Positions 18,201 to 26,510 of a stretch of 55,598 nt of DNA are shown here, one piece after another. Position numbers and translations under genes: made by a program. The notes below the pieces were generated by a model. The model worked only from the letters and a program-made list of their open reading frames with translations, had not been told where the DNA came from and did not search any database. The stretch's first letter is position 1, and each line of letters opens with the position of its first letter. Source of the stretch: Desulfuromonadaceae bacterium. Its GTDB lineage: Bacteria; Desulfobacterota; Desulfuromonadia; Geobacterales; Pseudopelobacteraceae. The stretch covers positions 1 through 55,598 of the forward strand of contig JAQUIG010000013.1 in assembly GCA_028683435.1 (NCBI GenBank), in the 5' to 3' direction.

Positions 18201-18952
18201 TACTTGATCTCGGGCTGGCCGACATGGGCGCGTTCGAACTGCTGGAAGAGCTTAAAAGACTCGATCCCGAACGCCGTGTCCCGGTCATTGTCCACACAGG
18301 GCGCGAACTTACTCACGAAGATGAGAAGCAGCTGCATCATTATGCGGAGAGCATCATCATCAAGGGGGCCAAAAGCCCCGAACGCCTGTTGAATGAAGTA
18401 ACCCTGTTTCTCCATCTGGTGGAAAGCTCGCTTGACCCCGGCAAACAGCAGATGATTCGCTCCGCGCTCGACAAGGAGGCGATGCTGGAGGGGAAAAAGA
18501 TCCTGATCGTCGATGACGACATGCGCAATATTTTTTCGCTTTCCAGTGCCCTGGCGGATAAGAACATGACCGTTTTTGAAGCGGAAAATGGCTGTGAGGC
18601 CCTGAAACAGCTGAATGATACACCTGATATAGATCTGGTTCTGATGGATATCATGATGCCGGAAATGGATGGCTATGAAGCGATGCGCAGAATCAGGCAA
18701 GATCCCCGTTTCCAGGATCTGCCGATGATCGCGCTGACCGCCAAGGCGATGAAGGGGGACCGCGAAGAATGCCTGAAGGCCGGCGCCAGCGACTACATTC
18801 CAAAACCGGTCGATATGGGAAAACTCTTCTCCCTGCTCCGGGTCTGGCTCTATTCGACAACTGCGGTGGATTCTGCCGAGGTGAGGGTAGGTCCATCGGA
18901 GCGGCCAGAGCCGCCGGAATGCACGGAACCGAAAACGGGAGGTTCCCCATGA
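15233..18952 (+). CDS. Hybrid sensor histidine kinase, HAMP-GAF-HisKA-HATPase with three receivers
   Basis: This 1239-aa inner-membrane protein has TM1 at about 13-32, a periplasmic helical sensor of about 155 residues and TM2 at about 190-212. HAMP (213-280), GAF (about 320-470) and a coiled coil of the LRVQQEELQQTNEELEER type (about 480-540) come next. HisKA has the phospho-histidine H549 in MSHELRTPLN. The HATPase carries DTGIGIP and GGTGLGLSI. Receiver domains lie near 821-935, 941-1057 and 1086-1205, each with its acceptor aspartate (ILDVMLPHIDG, VLDLGLADMG, LMDIMMPEMDG). This layout is common in Geobacter and Myxococcus multi-step relays. The stop overlaps the start of the next gene (ATGA), which links it to the periplasmic binding protein. 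The signal is unknown. Confidence 0.95.
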   Translation: MTFYSNLKIRSKLALGYAIVVACCCLVGFFGIRGMDKINARLDDVHHNLLPSISTATDLDRHSQQYRRIYLRYMLESAPQQRKELEARLADTERSIKKSLEEFDTFPLQPTERGLLNDVTELLHSFFNASKKVRASILSGVKYETVRAEHLRIRIISDQLESKIKELSQFNDRKVADHFEKSSLYYSQLRSWMYALIICTILLAVAMVVLITRSITSPLGQVLSAVRAQRESGKEKARLAEAIAGGDLSQEVTAPEPLKIDTEHISRDEAGMLLRAIVGMSEVQYSLDHAFARMTGSLRRNHEKEILRDWFKNGLNELNTLLRGDKPIAELTERTLAFLTGYLGAGIGVFYLFDEGEAQLRIAASYAFTPLTAMNERIALGEGVAGQAALERKTICLNAAPPGYLPISSGLGEADPVNIVVLPLLHNDVMVGIIEIGSFKIFSSNDLEFLEQSKEGIAIALSVNNSRQVVNGLLEQTQGHTEELRVQQEELQQTNEELEERATMLEETREQIRAKNRELEGAGRELQRKADELEKVSSYKSEFLANMSHELRTPLNSLMILSSLLKDNREGNLTAKQIEFAATINGAGRDLLNLINDILDLSKIEAGHLEFHYEEMTITEICCRLEELFKPTAEEKGIGFSVRQEESAPETIMADSQRTGQILKNLLSNACKFTRHGAVLLRAYTPDGKESPLNTAAVAFAVTDTGIGIPADKQQLVFNAFQQADGSTSRTYGGTGLGLSISRHLARSMGGEISLTSESGKGSNFTLYLPIKGICEIEQIRETAPLIPVNPISPISRPKSFIPSPAPIPDDREDIESGARRMLIIEDDLGFAGILADMVRRRNFAVLVAVDGESGIALAEQFQPSAIILDVMLPHIDGWGVMRSLKDNPVTRHIPVHFITCLEERQKGMGMGAIGYVTKPVSSEQLDSIFAALENSIEKSMKMLLIVEDDQDQAKAMVALLEERNVTITVADSGVKAIELLSREQFECIVLDLGLADMGAFELLEELKRLDPERRVPVIVHTGRELTHEDEKQLHHYAESIIIKGAKSPERLLNEVTLFLHLVESSLDPGKQQMIRSALDKEAMLEGKKILIVDDDMRNIFSLSSALADKNMTVFEAENGCEALKQLNDTPDIDLVLMDIMMPEMDGYEAMRRIRQDPRFQDLPMIALTAKAMKGDREECLKAGASDYIPKPVDMGKLFSLLRVWLYSTTAVDSAEVRVGPSERPEPPECTEPKTGGSP

Positions 18953-19701
18953 AACGGACGCTGCTGTCCGCAACGGTACTTCTCGCTCTATCGGCTGCAT
19001 CAACCGCCGGTGCCGATGAAGTAAGAATAGCGACCGGACATACCTTTATCAAGAGGGTCTTTGATCCTGTTAAAAAAGCCTTCAGGGATAAAACCGGCAT
19101 AGATATCAAAATTCTCTACCGTGATCCGCTGCCGGCCTTGGCTGAACTTGAGAAAGGGGATGTCGATGCCGCCGGGGCAAGTCTGATGCTTGAAGAGTGG
19201 CTGGAACAGGCGAGGAGTGCGGGCGTGCCGGTAAAGGAGCCGGCAGCCTACGGTTCGTATGTACCGGTGACCGAAAAGCTGATGATGGTGGTGAATGCGG
19301 GGAACAGGGTAAACACGCTTTCAAAGGAGCAGCTCAAGTCGGTTTTTAGCGGCAGGACCGTCAACTGGTGTGAGGTTGGCGGTGACGATGCCCCGATACT
19401 GGTTGTCTGGCCTTCACTTTCCTCCGGCGCCCTGATAATTTTCAAGTCCAGGATTATGGATAACGAACCGCTGACAAAAACCGTCTACGATGTTGAATCA
19501 ATTGCCGACATTCCTGACGCGGTAGCCGCAACACCGGAAGCGATCGGGATAGTCACCGGGAGTGCAACGGCAAACGGAATCAAGGAGGTTGCCCCCGCCA
19601 TTGAACGGCCATTGACACTCCTGTACAAAGGGGAACCTGCCCCCACCCTGCAAAAGCTGCTGGATTTTTTACAGGGTGAAGGGAAGCGGCATCTGCAATG
19701 A
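18949..19701 (+). CDS. PstS-like periplasmic substrate-binding protein
   Basis: This 250-aa protein has a signal peptide (MKRTLLSATVLLALSAASTAGA). Its mature part resembles the phosphate-binding/PBP-like-2 fold: IATGHTFIKRVFDPVKKAF, PVTEKLMMVVNAGN, LSKEQLKSVFSGRTVNW and EAIGIVTGS. The upstream in-frame start at 18769 lies inside the kinase gene and gives no signal peptide. The ATG at 18949 overlaps the kinase stop and has GGGAGG upstream. No ABC permease or ATPase gene is present, and both neighbours are membrane sensors, so it probably presents a ligand to a sensor domain rather than serving transport. The ligand is not known. Confidence 0.85.
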   Translation: MKRTLLSATVLLALSAASTAGADEVRIATGHTFIKRVFDPVKKAFRDKTGIDIKILYRDPLPALAELEKGDVDAAGASLMLEEWLEQARSAGVPVKEPAAYGSYVPVTEKLMMVVNAGNRVNTLSKEQLKSVFSGRTVNWCEVGGDDAPILVVWPSLSSGALIIFKSRIMDNEPLTKTVYDVESIADIPDAVAATPEAIGIVTGSATANGIKEVAPAIERPLTLLYKGEPAPTLQKLLDFLQGEGKRHLQ

Positions 19702-22058
19702 CCATTAAGAGCAAACTCATAGCAAATACACTGGTAACCCTGGCGATTATTGTTTTTATCTCCCTGGCAGCTTTTTCTTCCATGAGCTTTCTGCAGGAAA
19801 AATTTGCGTATCTTGCTGAAAAAAGCGCCCCCCTGCAGCTGCGGACAATGGAGTCCCAAAATGAGCTGCAGCGCTGCATATCCTCCCTGATAAAAGTGAA
19901 CTCCGCACGCACCATCCCTGAATACACGGCCTTTCGGTCGGAAGCGGAGAACTCTCTTGAAAGGGTCAGAAACGCCCGGAATTCACTGGAAAAAATAAGT
20001 GGCAGCGCACCTCGAGGGGAGGCATCAAATGACCTCAGCCAGATAGCAGAAGAACTTTTCAGCGCCTCTGAAGCGAGGATAAAAAGCGATCTCTCTGCAA
20101 GCGAGGCACACGCAAAGATCACACAGCTCATGAAGAGGTCTGCTGCCAGCCTCAAGGTTCTTGAAATGCATGCACGCAATCTCCAGGTTACCCGCTCCGG
20201 GTTATTTGCCGCTGCGCTGGCAGATACCACCCGGTTTTCGACCCGCTTGCGTGCTCTTGAGGAGCTGCGCAATCTGGTCAAAGATCTTCTCTCAGTTTCA
20301 GCGGCAGCCCATGATGCGCAGACCAAAACCTCCTTTCTCATCGCCAAAGGAAAGATAAAGGTATTACTGGGGCGTATTGCCGGAAACAGAGCTGCTGCCC
20401 CCAGCGCTACAGACATCAAGGTTGTCCGCGATGACACGAATAAATTTTTACAGCTCCAGGCCGATGCCGTTATCCAAAAGAATGATGAGTCGGGAAAATG
20501 GGCGGGGAGAGCATTCAATGAGTTGAAGGAAACCTTGAATCGCCTGCATCTTTCTCTTAAACAGGACATTGAGCTGGCTTCTGCCAGGCTGGATATCGAG
20601 ACTAAAAATCAGGGGGCCATCTTTGCCGAGTCACAAGGTGCAAACGACATACTTCAGACCAACTCTGAGCTAGTAGCATTGACCCTTACGGTCACCGGTG
20701 AGATAAACAGCCTTTTCGCCCTCGGATCACCGGCGGAATTTGATGCGGTCGATGCAAATATCCGCTCCCTTTTTACGTCCATCAACGAACATTCAGGGGG
20801 GCTGGAACATTCTCTCGCCGCGCTTGATGCCGGAGATGAGATGAAGATGCTTCAGGTGGCTGCTGCATCCCTTGCAGCCATCAGATCTGAGCTGTATTCA
20901 GACAATGGAATTGTCCCCACGTTGCAAAACAGGCTGCGGGCGATAGAACAGACAGACAGGTCCGGCGACAAGCTGCATGCAATCGTGGCGAGACAATCAG
21001 CGCAAGGTAAAGAGAGCGTCCTAAACGCTCAGGCAGAACAGGAAAAGTCGACAGCCGCGGTAAACGGCATGATACAGCGAAGCTTGTCCCAGGCTTCCCT
21101 CTTCGTCACGGTTGCGTTCACCTTAAGCATGCTGCTGGGCCTTTTAATTTACCGTTCTGTCGTGAAACCGCTCGGCGCAATGCTGAGCATCGTGCGCTCC
21201 CACGAGCGTCAGGTGAAGGAAAAAGCCGAGGTCGCGAAGGCGATCGCCGGCGGCAACCTTGATGTGGTGATCCCCATTGGAAGCCCATTGAGCCCTGCCC
21301 CCCTGGACATAAGAGAAGATGAGGTCGGCACCGTTTTGAAGGCGATTACTGAAATGAGTGACGCCCAGGCCACGCTGGACAGGGCGTTTGCCGGCATGAC
21401 GACATCCCTCCGCACTACCAGGGATCAGGACGCCCGGAGGGACCGCCTGAACAGCGGACTGTACGAACTCAACAAAATCCTCCGCGGCGAACATACAACC
21501 GCCGAACTGGCTGACGAAACACTGACGTTTATAGCAGATTTCCTTGGCGCTGGAGTTGGTATCATCTATCTGTATGACGCAGAGAGTGAGATGCTTCAAA
21601 CGCTCTCCACTTACGCCATCCCCAGAAGCAAACAACTGAACTGGGGTTTCCTCCTCGGAGAGGGACTGCCGGGGCAGGTCGCGCTCGAGCGCAAGATGAT
21701 CTGCTTACATTCAACCCCACACGATTATCTCTCGATCACTTCGGCACTTGGTAAAGCGGATCCGTTGAACGTCACCATTATGCCGATTATGCACAATGAT
21801 ACATTGGCCGGAGTCCTGGAACTGGGCAGTTTCAAGCTGTTCAGCGACGACGATTTTGAATTTCTGACCCAGTCAATGGAGGGGATTGCCATTGCGATCA
21901 ACATCAACCGTTCCCGCCAGACCGTCAACGACCTGCTTGAACGGACTCAAGCCCAGGCGGAAGAGCTGAAGGTCCAGCAGGAGGAGCTTCAGCAAAGCAA
22001 CGAGGAGTTGGAGGGAGGGGCACGTTTGATTGGGGATTTGACGTTACATGACCGGTGA
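19698..22058 (+). CDS. Membrane HAMP-GAF receptor lacking a kinase module
   Basis: This 786-aa protein starts by ATGA overlap with the binding-protein gene. TM1 is at about 7-30, a long helical periplasmic domain spans about 31-470, and TM2 lies at about 471-492. HAMP (KPLGAMLSIVRSHERQVKE) and GAF (about 590-740) follow, then the coiled coil LKVQQEELQQSNEELE. HAMP through coiled coil is clearly paralogous to the 1239-aa kinase, but where that protein continues into HisKA this one ends after 14 unrelated residues. The CheR gene begins 11 bp before its stop. It looks like a kinase whose transmitter was deleted; it could still act as a scaffold or decoy receptor. Confidence 0.85.
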   Translation: MTIKSKLIANTLVTLAIIVFISLAAFSSMSFLQEKFAYLAEKSAPLQLRTMESQNELQRCISSLIKVNSARTIPEYTAFRSEAENSLERVRNARNSLEKISGSAPRGEASNDLSQIAEELFSASEARIKSDLSASEAHAKITQLMKRSAASLKVLEMHARNLQVTRSGLFAAALADTTRFSTRLRALEELRNLVKDLLSVSAAAHDAQTKTSFLIAKGKIKVLLGRIAGNRAAAPSATDIKVVRDDTNKFLQLQADAVIQKNDESGKWAGRAFNELKETLNRLHLSLKQDIELASARLDIETKNQGAIFAESQGANDILQTNSELVALTLTVTGEINSLFALGSPAEFDAVDANIRSLFTSINEHSGGLEHSLAALDAGDEMKMLQVAAASLAAIRSELYSDNGIVPTLQNRLRAIEQTDRSGDKLHAIVARQSAQGKESVLNAQAEQEKSTAAVNGMIQRSLSQASLFVTVAFTLSMLLGLLIYRSVVKPLGAMLSIVRSHERQVKEKAEVAKAIAGGNLDVVIPIGSPLSPAPLDIREDEVGTVLKAITEMSDAQATLDRAFAGMTTSLRTTRDQDARRDRLNSGLYELNKILRGEHTTAELADETLTFIADFLGAGVGIIYLYDAESEMLQTLSTYAIPRSKQLNWGFLLGEGLPGQVALERKMICLHSTPHDYLSITSALGKADPLNVTIMPIMHNDTLAGVLELGSFKLFSDDDFEFLTQSMEGIAIAININRSRQTVNDLLERTQAQAEELKVQQEELQQSNEELEGGARLIGDLTLHDR

Positions 22059-22881
22059 CGAACTCATAGATCTTGAAATCCAGCTCCTGCTGAAAGGGAT
22101 CTGCCAGGTCTACGGTTACGACTTCAGGGAGTATTCCGAGGCATCACTACGGCGGAGGCTGACCCGGTGGCTTTCAGCTTCCGGTTTCGCCACTTTCTCT
22201 CTGGCCCAATCGCAGCTGCTGCGGGATCGTGCCCTGTTCTGCACCCTGCTCCGCGGCATCATGGTCAATGTCTCGGACATGTTCCGCGACCCCTTCTTTT
22301 TCAAGGCGATCAGGGAGCAGGTGGTGCCGTATCTGAAGACCTACCCCTTTGTGAAGATCTGGCATGCCGGTTGTGCCAGCGGTGAAGAAGCCTATTCAAT
22401 GGCGATACTCCTGCTGGAAGAGGGGCTCAAAGGACGCTTCCGGATCTATGCGACCGACATCAACGAAGAGGTGATCCGCAAGGCAGGGGAAGGGATCTAT
22501 CCGCTGCAGGAGTTGCAGCGCTTCACCAGAAACTATCAGCAGGCGGGAGGAAGCGGCTCCTTCTCCGACTACTACACGGCCCGCTATGACCATGCGGTCC
22601 TGCACTCCTCGTTGCGGGATACTATCGTCTTTGCAGCACACAATCTGGCTGTTGACGCCGACTTTGGTGTGATGAACCTGATTCTCTGCCGCAATGTCAT
22701 GATATATTTTAAACAGCCGCTCAAGGAGCGGGTTCTCGGACTGCTTGACAGCTCTCTGGTGCCTGGCGGCTTTCTTTGCCTCGGCACGAAGGAGAGTCTC
22801 GACCACCGTAAAATATCCGACCGGTATGAAGCCGTAACGCCACAGATGCAGATCTACCGGAAAAGGTATGCAAAAAAGTAG
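22048..22881 (+). CDS. cheR: CheR-type glutamate methyltransferase
   Basis: This 277-aa SAM-dependent methyltransferase methylates glutamates of chemoreceptor-like proteins. It has the CheR N-terminal helical domain (about 1-75, including YSEASLRRRLTRWL) and the catalytic Rossmann domain with WHAGCASGEEAYSMAI (SAM loop), IYATDINEEVIRKA and LILCRNVMIYF. It overlaps the truncated HAMP-GAF receptor. CheR genes like this usually pair with CheB in Geobacter and Myxobacteria clusters, but no CheB is found here. The neighbouring helical-HAMP receptors are possible substrates; this is inference. Confidence 0.93.
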   Translation: MTGDELIDLEIQLLLKGICQVYGYDFREYSEASLRRRLTRWLSASGFATFSLAQSQLLRDRALFCTLLRGIMVNVSDMFRDPFFFKAIREQVVPYLKTYPFVKIWHAGCASGEEAYSMAILLLEEGLKGRFRIYATDINEEVIRKAGEGIYPLQELQRFTRNYQQAGGSGSFSDYYTARYDHAVLHSSLRDTIVFAAHNLAVDADFGVMNLILCRNVMIYFKQPLKERVLGLLDSSLVPGGFLCLGTKESLDHRKISDRYEAVTPQMQIYRKRYAKK

Positions 22882-22901
22882 CAGCCGGCGGTCCCCGGCT
22901 G
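22882..22901 (+). terminator. Weak hairpin after cheR
   Basis: CAGCCGG and CCGGCTG form a 7-bp stem with a 6-nt loop directly after the cheR stop, followed only by TTAT. It may be a weak terminator or an mRNA 3'-end stabiliser. The next kinase gene starts 63 bp later with a good GAGGA site. Confidence 0.35.
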
Positions 22902-22964
22902 TTATCATCTTGTCCGACTGGAATAAATTCCGCCACTTTTGACGAGGATTGCAGAGGAAAGACC

Positions 22965-25076
22965 ATGAACCTTGCCGTACCACACGATACAATACCTGTT
23001 CTTCTGGTCGATGACCGGCCGGGAAACCTGCTATTACTGGAAGAGCTCCTCAGCCATCAAGGGTATGAACTGGTCAAGGCATCGTCAGGCAATGAGGCGC
23101 TTCGCCTGATGCTCAAGCAGGAGTTTGCCTTGGTGCTGCTGGATGTACAGATGCCGGGGATGGATGGTTTCGAGACTGCCGAGCTGATGCGAACAAATCC
23201 GAAGACCAGGCAGATTCCGATTATCTTTGTTACCGCCGGCATGAAGGATCCACGGCTTCAGTTCAGGGGGTATGATGCCGGAGCGGTAGATTACCTTGCC
23301 AAACCGATAGAACCGCTCTTCCTGCAGAGCAAAGTCAGGATATTTGCCGAGCTTTATCGCCAGCGACGTGAGCTGGAGCGGCATAAAAATCATCTTGAAG
23401 AGCTGGTGGAGCAGAGAACAACCGAGGTGCAACAGTCCGCTGCAGAGCTGAAAAAAAGCAATGAACTGCTGCGGAGACAGGTGACAGAGTTTATTGAGAC
23501 GCACGACCAGCTGCTGGCAACGGAAGAGAGGCTGCGGGTGCAGATCGATGAATATCAGTCAACCCAGACACTGTTGCGCGAATCGAACATCCGTCTCCAG
23601 ACTCTTTTCGATGTTTCTCCGCTGGCCATAATTGTTTCTTCATTTACTGATGGGATCATCCGCGAGATAAACAATACCTTCAGCGATGATTTTGGCTACA
23701 CTGATGATCTGGTTATCGGCAAGAGCGGAGTAGAGCTTGGTCTCTGGGGGGACGATGACCAGCGGGAGCGTTTTTTGAAGCTGATGCACGGACAGCAGAA
23801 CATATCCGGGTTTGGCACAGAAATCAAAACCTGCCACGGGGAGAGCCGCACGGTGCTTTTGTACAGCAGCATAATGACTTTCAAGGAAGAAAAATGTCTG
23901 CTGATTGTGTTTTTGGATATCACCGAGCAGAAGCGAATGGAGGGCCAGCTCCGGCAGACGCAGAAGATGGACGTTATCGGACAGCTGGCCGGCGGTATCG
24001 CCCACGACTTCAACAACATGCTGACCGCTATTCTCGGCTCCGCCGAACTTATGGAACGCCGCTTAAAGGATGATCCCGCTGCGATGAAGCTGCTCGGCAA
24101 CATCCAAAAGGCGGCGGGGCGTTCGGCAGACCTGACCGGCCAGCTACTCGCCTTTTCCCGCAAAGCGGAAAAAAACGCCGTACAGACCTGCATTAATACG
24201 ACAATCAATGAGGTCGTTTCAATGCTGGAGCGAACCGTTGACAAGAAGATAACCCTGGAGACAAGGCTGATCGCCAATAACGCATGCGTGATCGGCGATC
24301 CGGCTCTGTTGCAGAATGCGCTGCTGAACCTGGGGGTCAACGCCCGCGATGCCATGCCGGAAGGCGGGGTTGTCACGTTTACCACCGCCAATGTCGAGCT
24401 GGATTCCGGCTACTGCGGGTCAAGCGCCTTCACCATAGCCCCCGGTCCTTACATCGAAATTTCGGTTTCTGACACCGGTACAGGGATGACGACAGAGATC
24501 ATCCAGCACGTTTTTGAACCGTTTTTTACGACAAAGGGGGTCGGCAAGGGAACCGGGCTGGGGCTGGCCACCGTCTACGGCACGGTTACGGATCACCAGG
24601 GTTGTATAACCGTGTATAGTGAGCCGGGTATCGGAACGGTCTTCAAATTATATCTGCCGTTATCATGCGGGGAAAATACGCCGGCGGTCTGCAGTGAAGA
24701 GCTGATTCACGGCTCAGGCGGCGTACTGCTGGTGGATGACGAGGAGATCCTCCGCGAGGTAGGGAAAGCCCTGCTCGAAGGGCTGGGATATCAAGTCTAC
24801 CTTGCAGAAGATGGTGTGCAGGCAATGGAGCTGTACGCGCGGGAAAAGGGGTCTGTTTCCCTGGTGATTCTGGATATGCTTATGCCCAGAATGGGCGGCA
24901 AAGAGACCCTCCTGCTGCTTATGGAAAGCTACCCCGATGTAAGAGTTTTGATTTCGTCCGGATTCAGCCAGGAGGGAACGGTTGACGAACTTATAAAACT
25001 CGGTGCCAAGGGTTTCCTCCAGAAGCCGTACCTCTGTCAGGAACTAGGTAGGACAGTCGCCGCGGCATTGAAGTGA
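22965..25076 (+). CDS. Hybrid histidine kinase, REC-PAS-HisKA-HATPase-REC
   Basis: This 703-aa protein has no membrane segments, so it is cytoplasmic. A receiver domain comes first (about 5-125; VLLVDDRPGN, LLDVQMPGMDG, YLAKPIEP). A coiled coil (about 130-190), a PAS domain (about 205-320) and a HisKA with H347 in GGIAHDFNNMLTAI, the FNN-type box, come next. The HATPase carries DTGTGM and GKGTGLGLATV. A second receiver closes the protein (about 585-703; VLLVDDEEI, ILDMLMPRMGG). Position after the signalling genes suggests it receives phosphate through its N-terminal receiver and passes it on. No output regulator with a DNA-binding domain is adjacent. Confidence 0.93.
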   Translation: MNLAVPHDTIPVLLVDDRPGNLLLLEELLSHQGYELVKASSGNEALRLMLKQEFALVLLDVQMPGMDGFETAELMRTNPKTRQIPIIFVTAGMKDPRLQFRGYDAGAVDYLAKPIEPLFLQSKVRIFAELYRQRRELERHKNHLEELVEQRTTEVQQSAAELKKSNELLRRQVTEFIETHDQLLATEERLRVQIDEYQSTQTLLRESNIRLQTLFDVSPLAIIVSSFTDGIIREINNTFSDDFGYTDDLVIGKSGVELGLWGDDDQRERFLKLMHGQQNISGFGTEIKTCHGESRTVLLYSSIMTFKEEKCLLIVFLDITEQKRMEGQLRQTQKMDVIGQLAGGIAHDFNNMLTAILGSAELMERRLKDDPAAMKLLGNIQKAAGRSADLTGQLLAFSRKAEKNAVQTCINTTINEVVSMLERTVDKKITLETRLIANNACVIGDPALLQNALLNLGVNARDAMPEGGVVTFTTANVELDSGYCGSSAFTIAPGPYIEISVSDTGTGMTTEIIQHVFEPFFTTKGVGKGTGLGLATVYGTVTDHQGCITVYSEPGIGTVFKLYLPLSCGENTPAVCSEELIHGSGGVLLVDDEEILREVGKALLEGLGYQVYLAEDGVQAMELYAREKGSVSLVILDMLMPRMGGKETLLLLMESYPDVRVLISSGFSQEGTVDELIKLGAKGFLQKPYLCQELGRTVAAALK

Positions 25077-25126
25077 TGCAGGGCTACTATTGGGAAAAAA
25101 ACAAGTAGAACAAGGAATACATTCGC

Positions 25127-26488
25127 ATGACTGACATAAAACTCCCCCCTCAGAATCTCGATGCCGAAATGTCCATACTGGGCGGAATCCTGATCGATAA
25201 TGACGCTATTAACCGGGTGCTGGAAAGCATCGTTCCGGAAGATTTATACCGCGAGGTGCACCGCAAGATATTTCTGGCGATGATGCAGCTCTCCGACAAA
25301 CGTGAACCGTGCGATCTGGTAACTCTGACCGAAGCCCTGAAAAAAAGGGGGGAGCTGGATGAGATCGGCGGCGCCGCCTACCTGCTGATGCTGGTCGATT
25401 ACGTCCCGACTGCGGCCAATATCACCTATTACTGCAAGATCGTCAAAGAGAAGTCGGTCAACCGCAAGCTGATCTCCATCGCCACCGGAATTGTCACCCG
25501 CAGCTATGAAGACCAGACCGACGTCAATGAACTGCTGGACAAGGCCCAGAAAGATCTGTACGAAATCGGCGAAAACAAGTTGCGCCCCCAGTATGTGCCG
25601 ATCCAGCCGCTTATCAAAGAGGCGTTCAAAATTCTGAAGGATCTGCATAATCGTAAAGAGCATATCACCGGTGTACCGACCGGCTACACCGATCTCGACC
25701 AGATGACCGCCGGATTCCAGCCGGGCAACCTGATCATCATCGCCGCCAGGCCGTCGATGGGTAAGACTACCCTGGCGCTCAACATCGCCCAGCATGCCAG
25801 CGCCGAGAGTAAAAAGAAAACTCCTGCCGTTATCTTCTCGCTGGAGATGGGGAAGGAAGACCTGGTGATGCGTTTTCTCGCTTCCATCGCCCGTGTTGAT
25901 TTGAGCCGGATGCGCACCGGGCACTTCCTCGACACCGATTGGCCACGGTTGACCAGAGCTGCAGGGGTTCTTCATGATGCCAAAATATTCATTGACGATA
26001 CGCCGGCCATCAGCGTGCTGGAACTACGCTCCAAGGCGCGCCGTTTGAAGAGCGAGCACGATATCGGACTGATCATCGTCGACTATCTGCAACTGATGAA
26101 GTCCGGTACCCGCATCGAATCACGCCAGCAGGAGATTTCCGAGATTTCACAGGCTCTGAAGGCGCTGTCAAAAGAGCTGGGCGTCCCGGTCGTGGCGCTC
26201 TCCCAGCTTAACCGGGAACTGGAAAAGCGTGCCGACAAGCGACCGATGATGAGCGACCTGCGTGAATCCGGCGCCATCGAGCAGGATGCCGACGTAATCA
26301 TGTTCGTCTACCGCGAATCTGTCTACTGCGAGCAGTGTCGCAAACGGGACGGTTCCTGTACGCTGGGGCATGAACGTGCCGCCGAACTGATCATCGGCAA
26401 GCAGCGTAACGGTGCGATCGGCACGGTCAGCCTGGCCTTTTTCGGCGAGCATACTCGCTTTGAAAACCTGAGCGACCGGAACGAATAG
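25127..26488 (+). CDS. dnaB: Replicative DNA helicase DnaB
   Basis: This 453-aa hexameric helicase unwinds DNA at the replication fork and recruits primase. The N-terminal helical domain (PPQNLDAEMSILGGILIDN) is followed by the RecA-like motor with Walker A in AARPSMGKTTLALNIA, Walker B in IIVDYLQLM, and LSQLNRELEKR. The C-terminal region contains an insert-like cysteine cluster, YCEQCRKRDGSCTLGH, before ELIIGKQRNG that could form a small zinc knuckle. No intein is present. Confidence 0.97.
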   Translation: MTDIKLPPQNLDAEMSILGGILIDNDAINRVLESIVPEDLYREVHRKIFLAMMQLSDKREPCDLVTLTEALKKRGELDEIGGAAYLLMLVDYVPTAANITYYCKIVKEKSVNRKLISIATGIVTRSYEDQTDVNELLDKAQKDLYEIGENKLRPQYVPIQPLIKEAFKILKDLHNRKEHITGVPTGYTDLDQMTAGFQPGNLIIIAARPSMGKTTLALNIAQHASAESKKKTPAVIFSLEMGKEDLVMRFLASIARVDLSRMRTGHFLDTDWPRLTRAAGVLHDAKIFIDDTPAISVLELRSKARRLKSEHDIGLIIVDYLQLMKSGTRIESRQQEISEISQALKALSKELGVPVVALSQLNRELEKRADKRPMMSDLRESGAIEQDADVIMFVYRESVYCEQCRKRDGSCTLGHERAAELIIGKQRNGAIGTVSLAFFGEHTRFENLSDRNE

Positions 26489-26510
26489 CTTTAAAACTAT
26501 GGAGGCAAAC

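Noticed and set aside
18769-18948. 60-residue upstream extension of the periplasmic binding protein
   Set aside because: It would lie within the kinase coding region in another frame; the ATG at 18949 gives a signal peptide, a good ribosome site and ATGA overlap.
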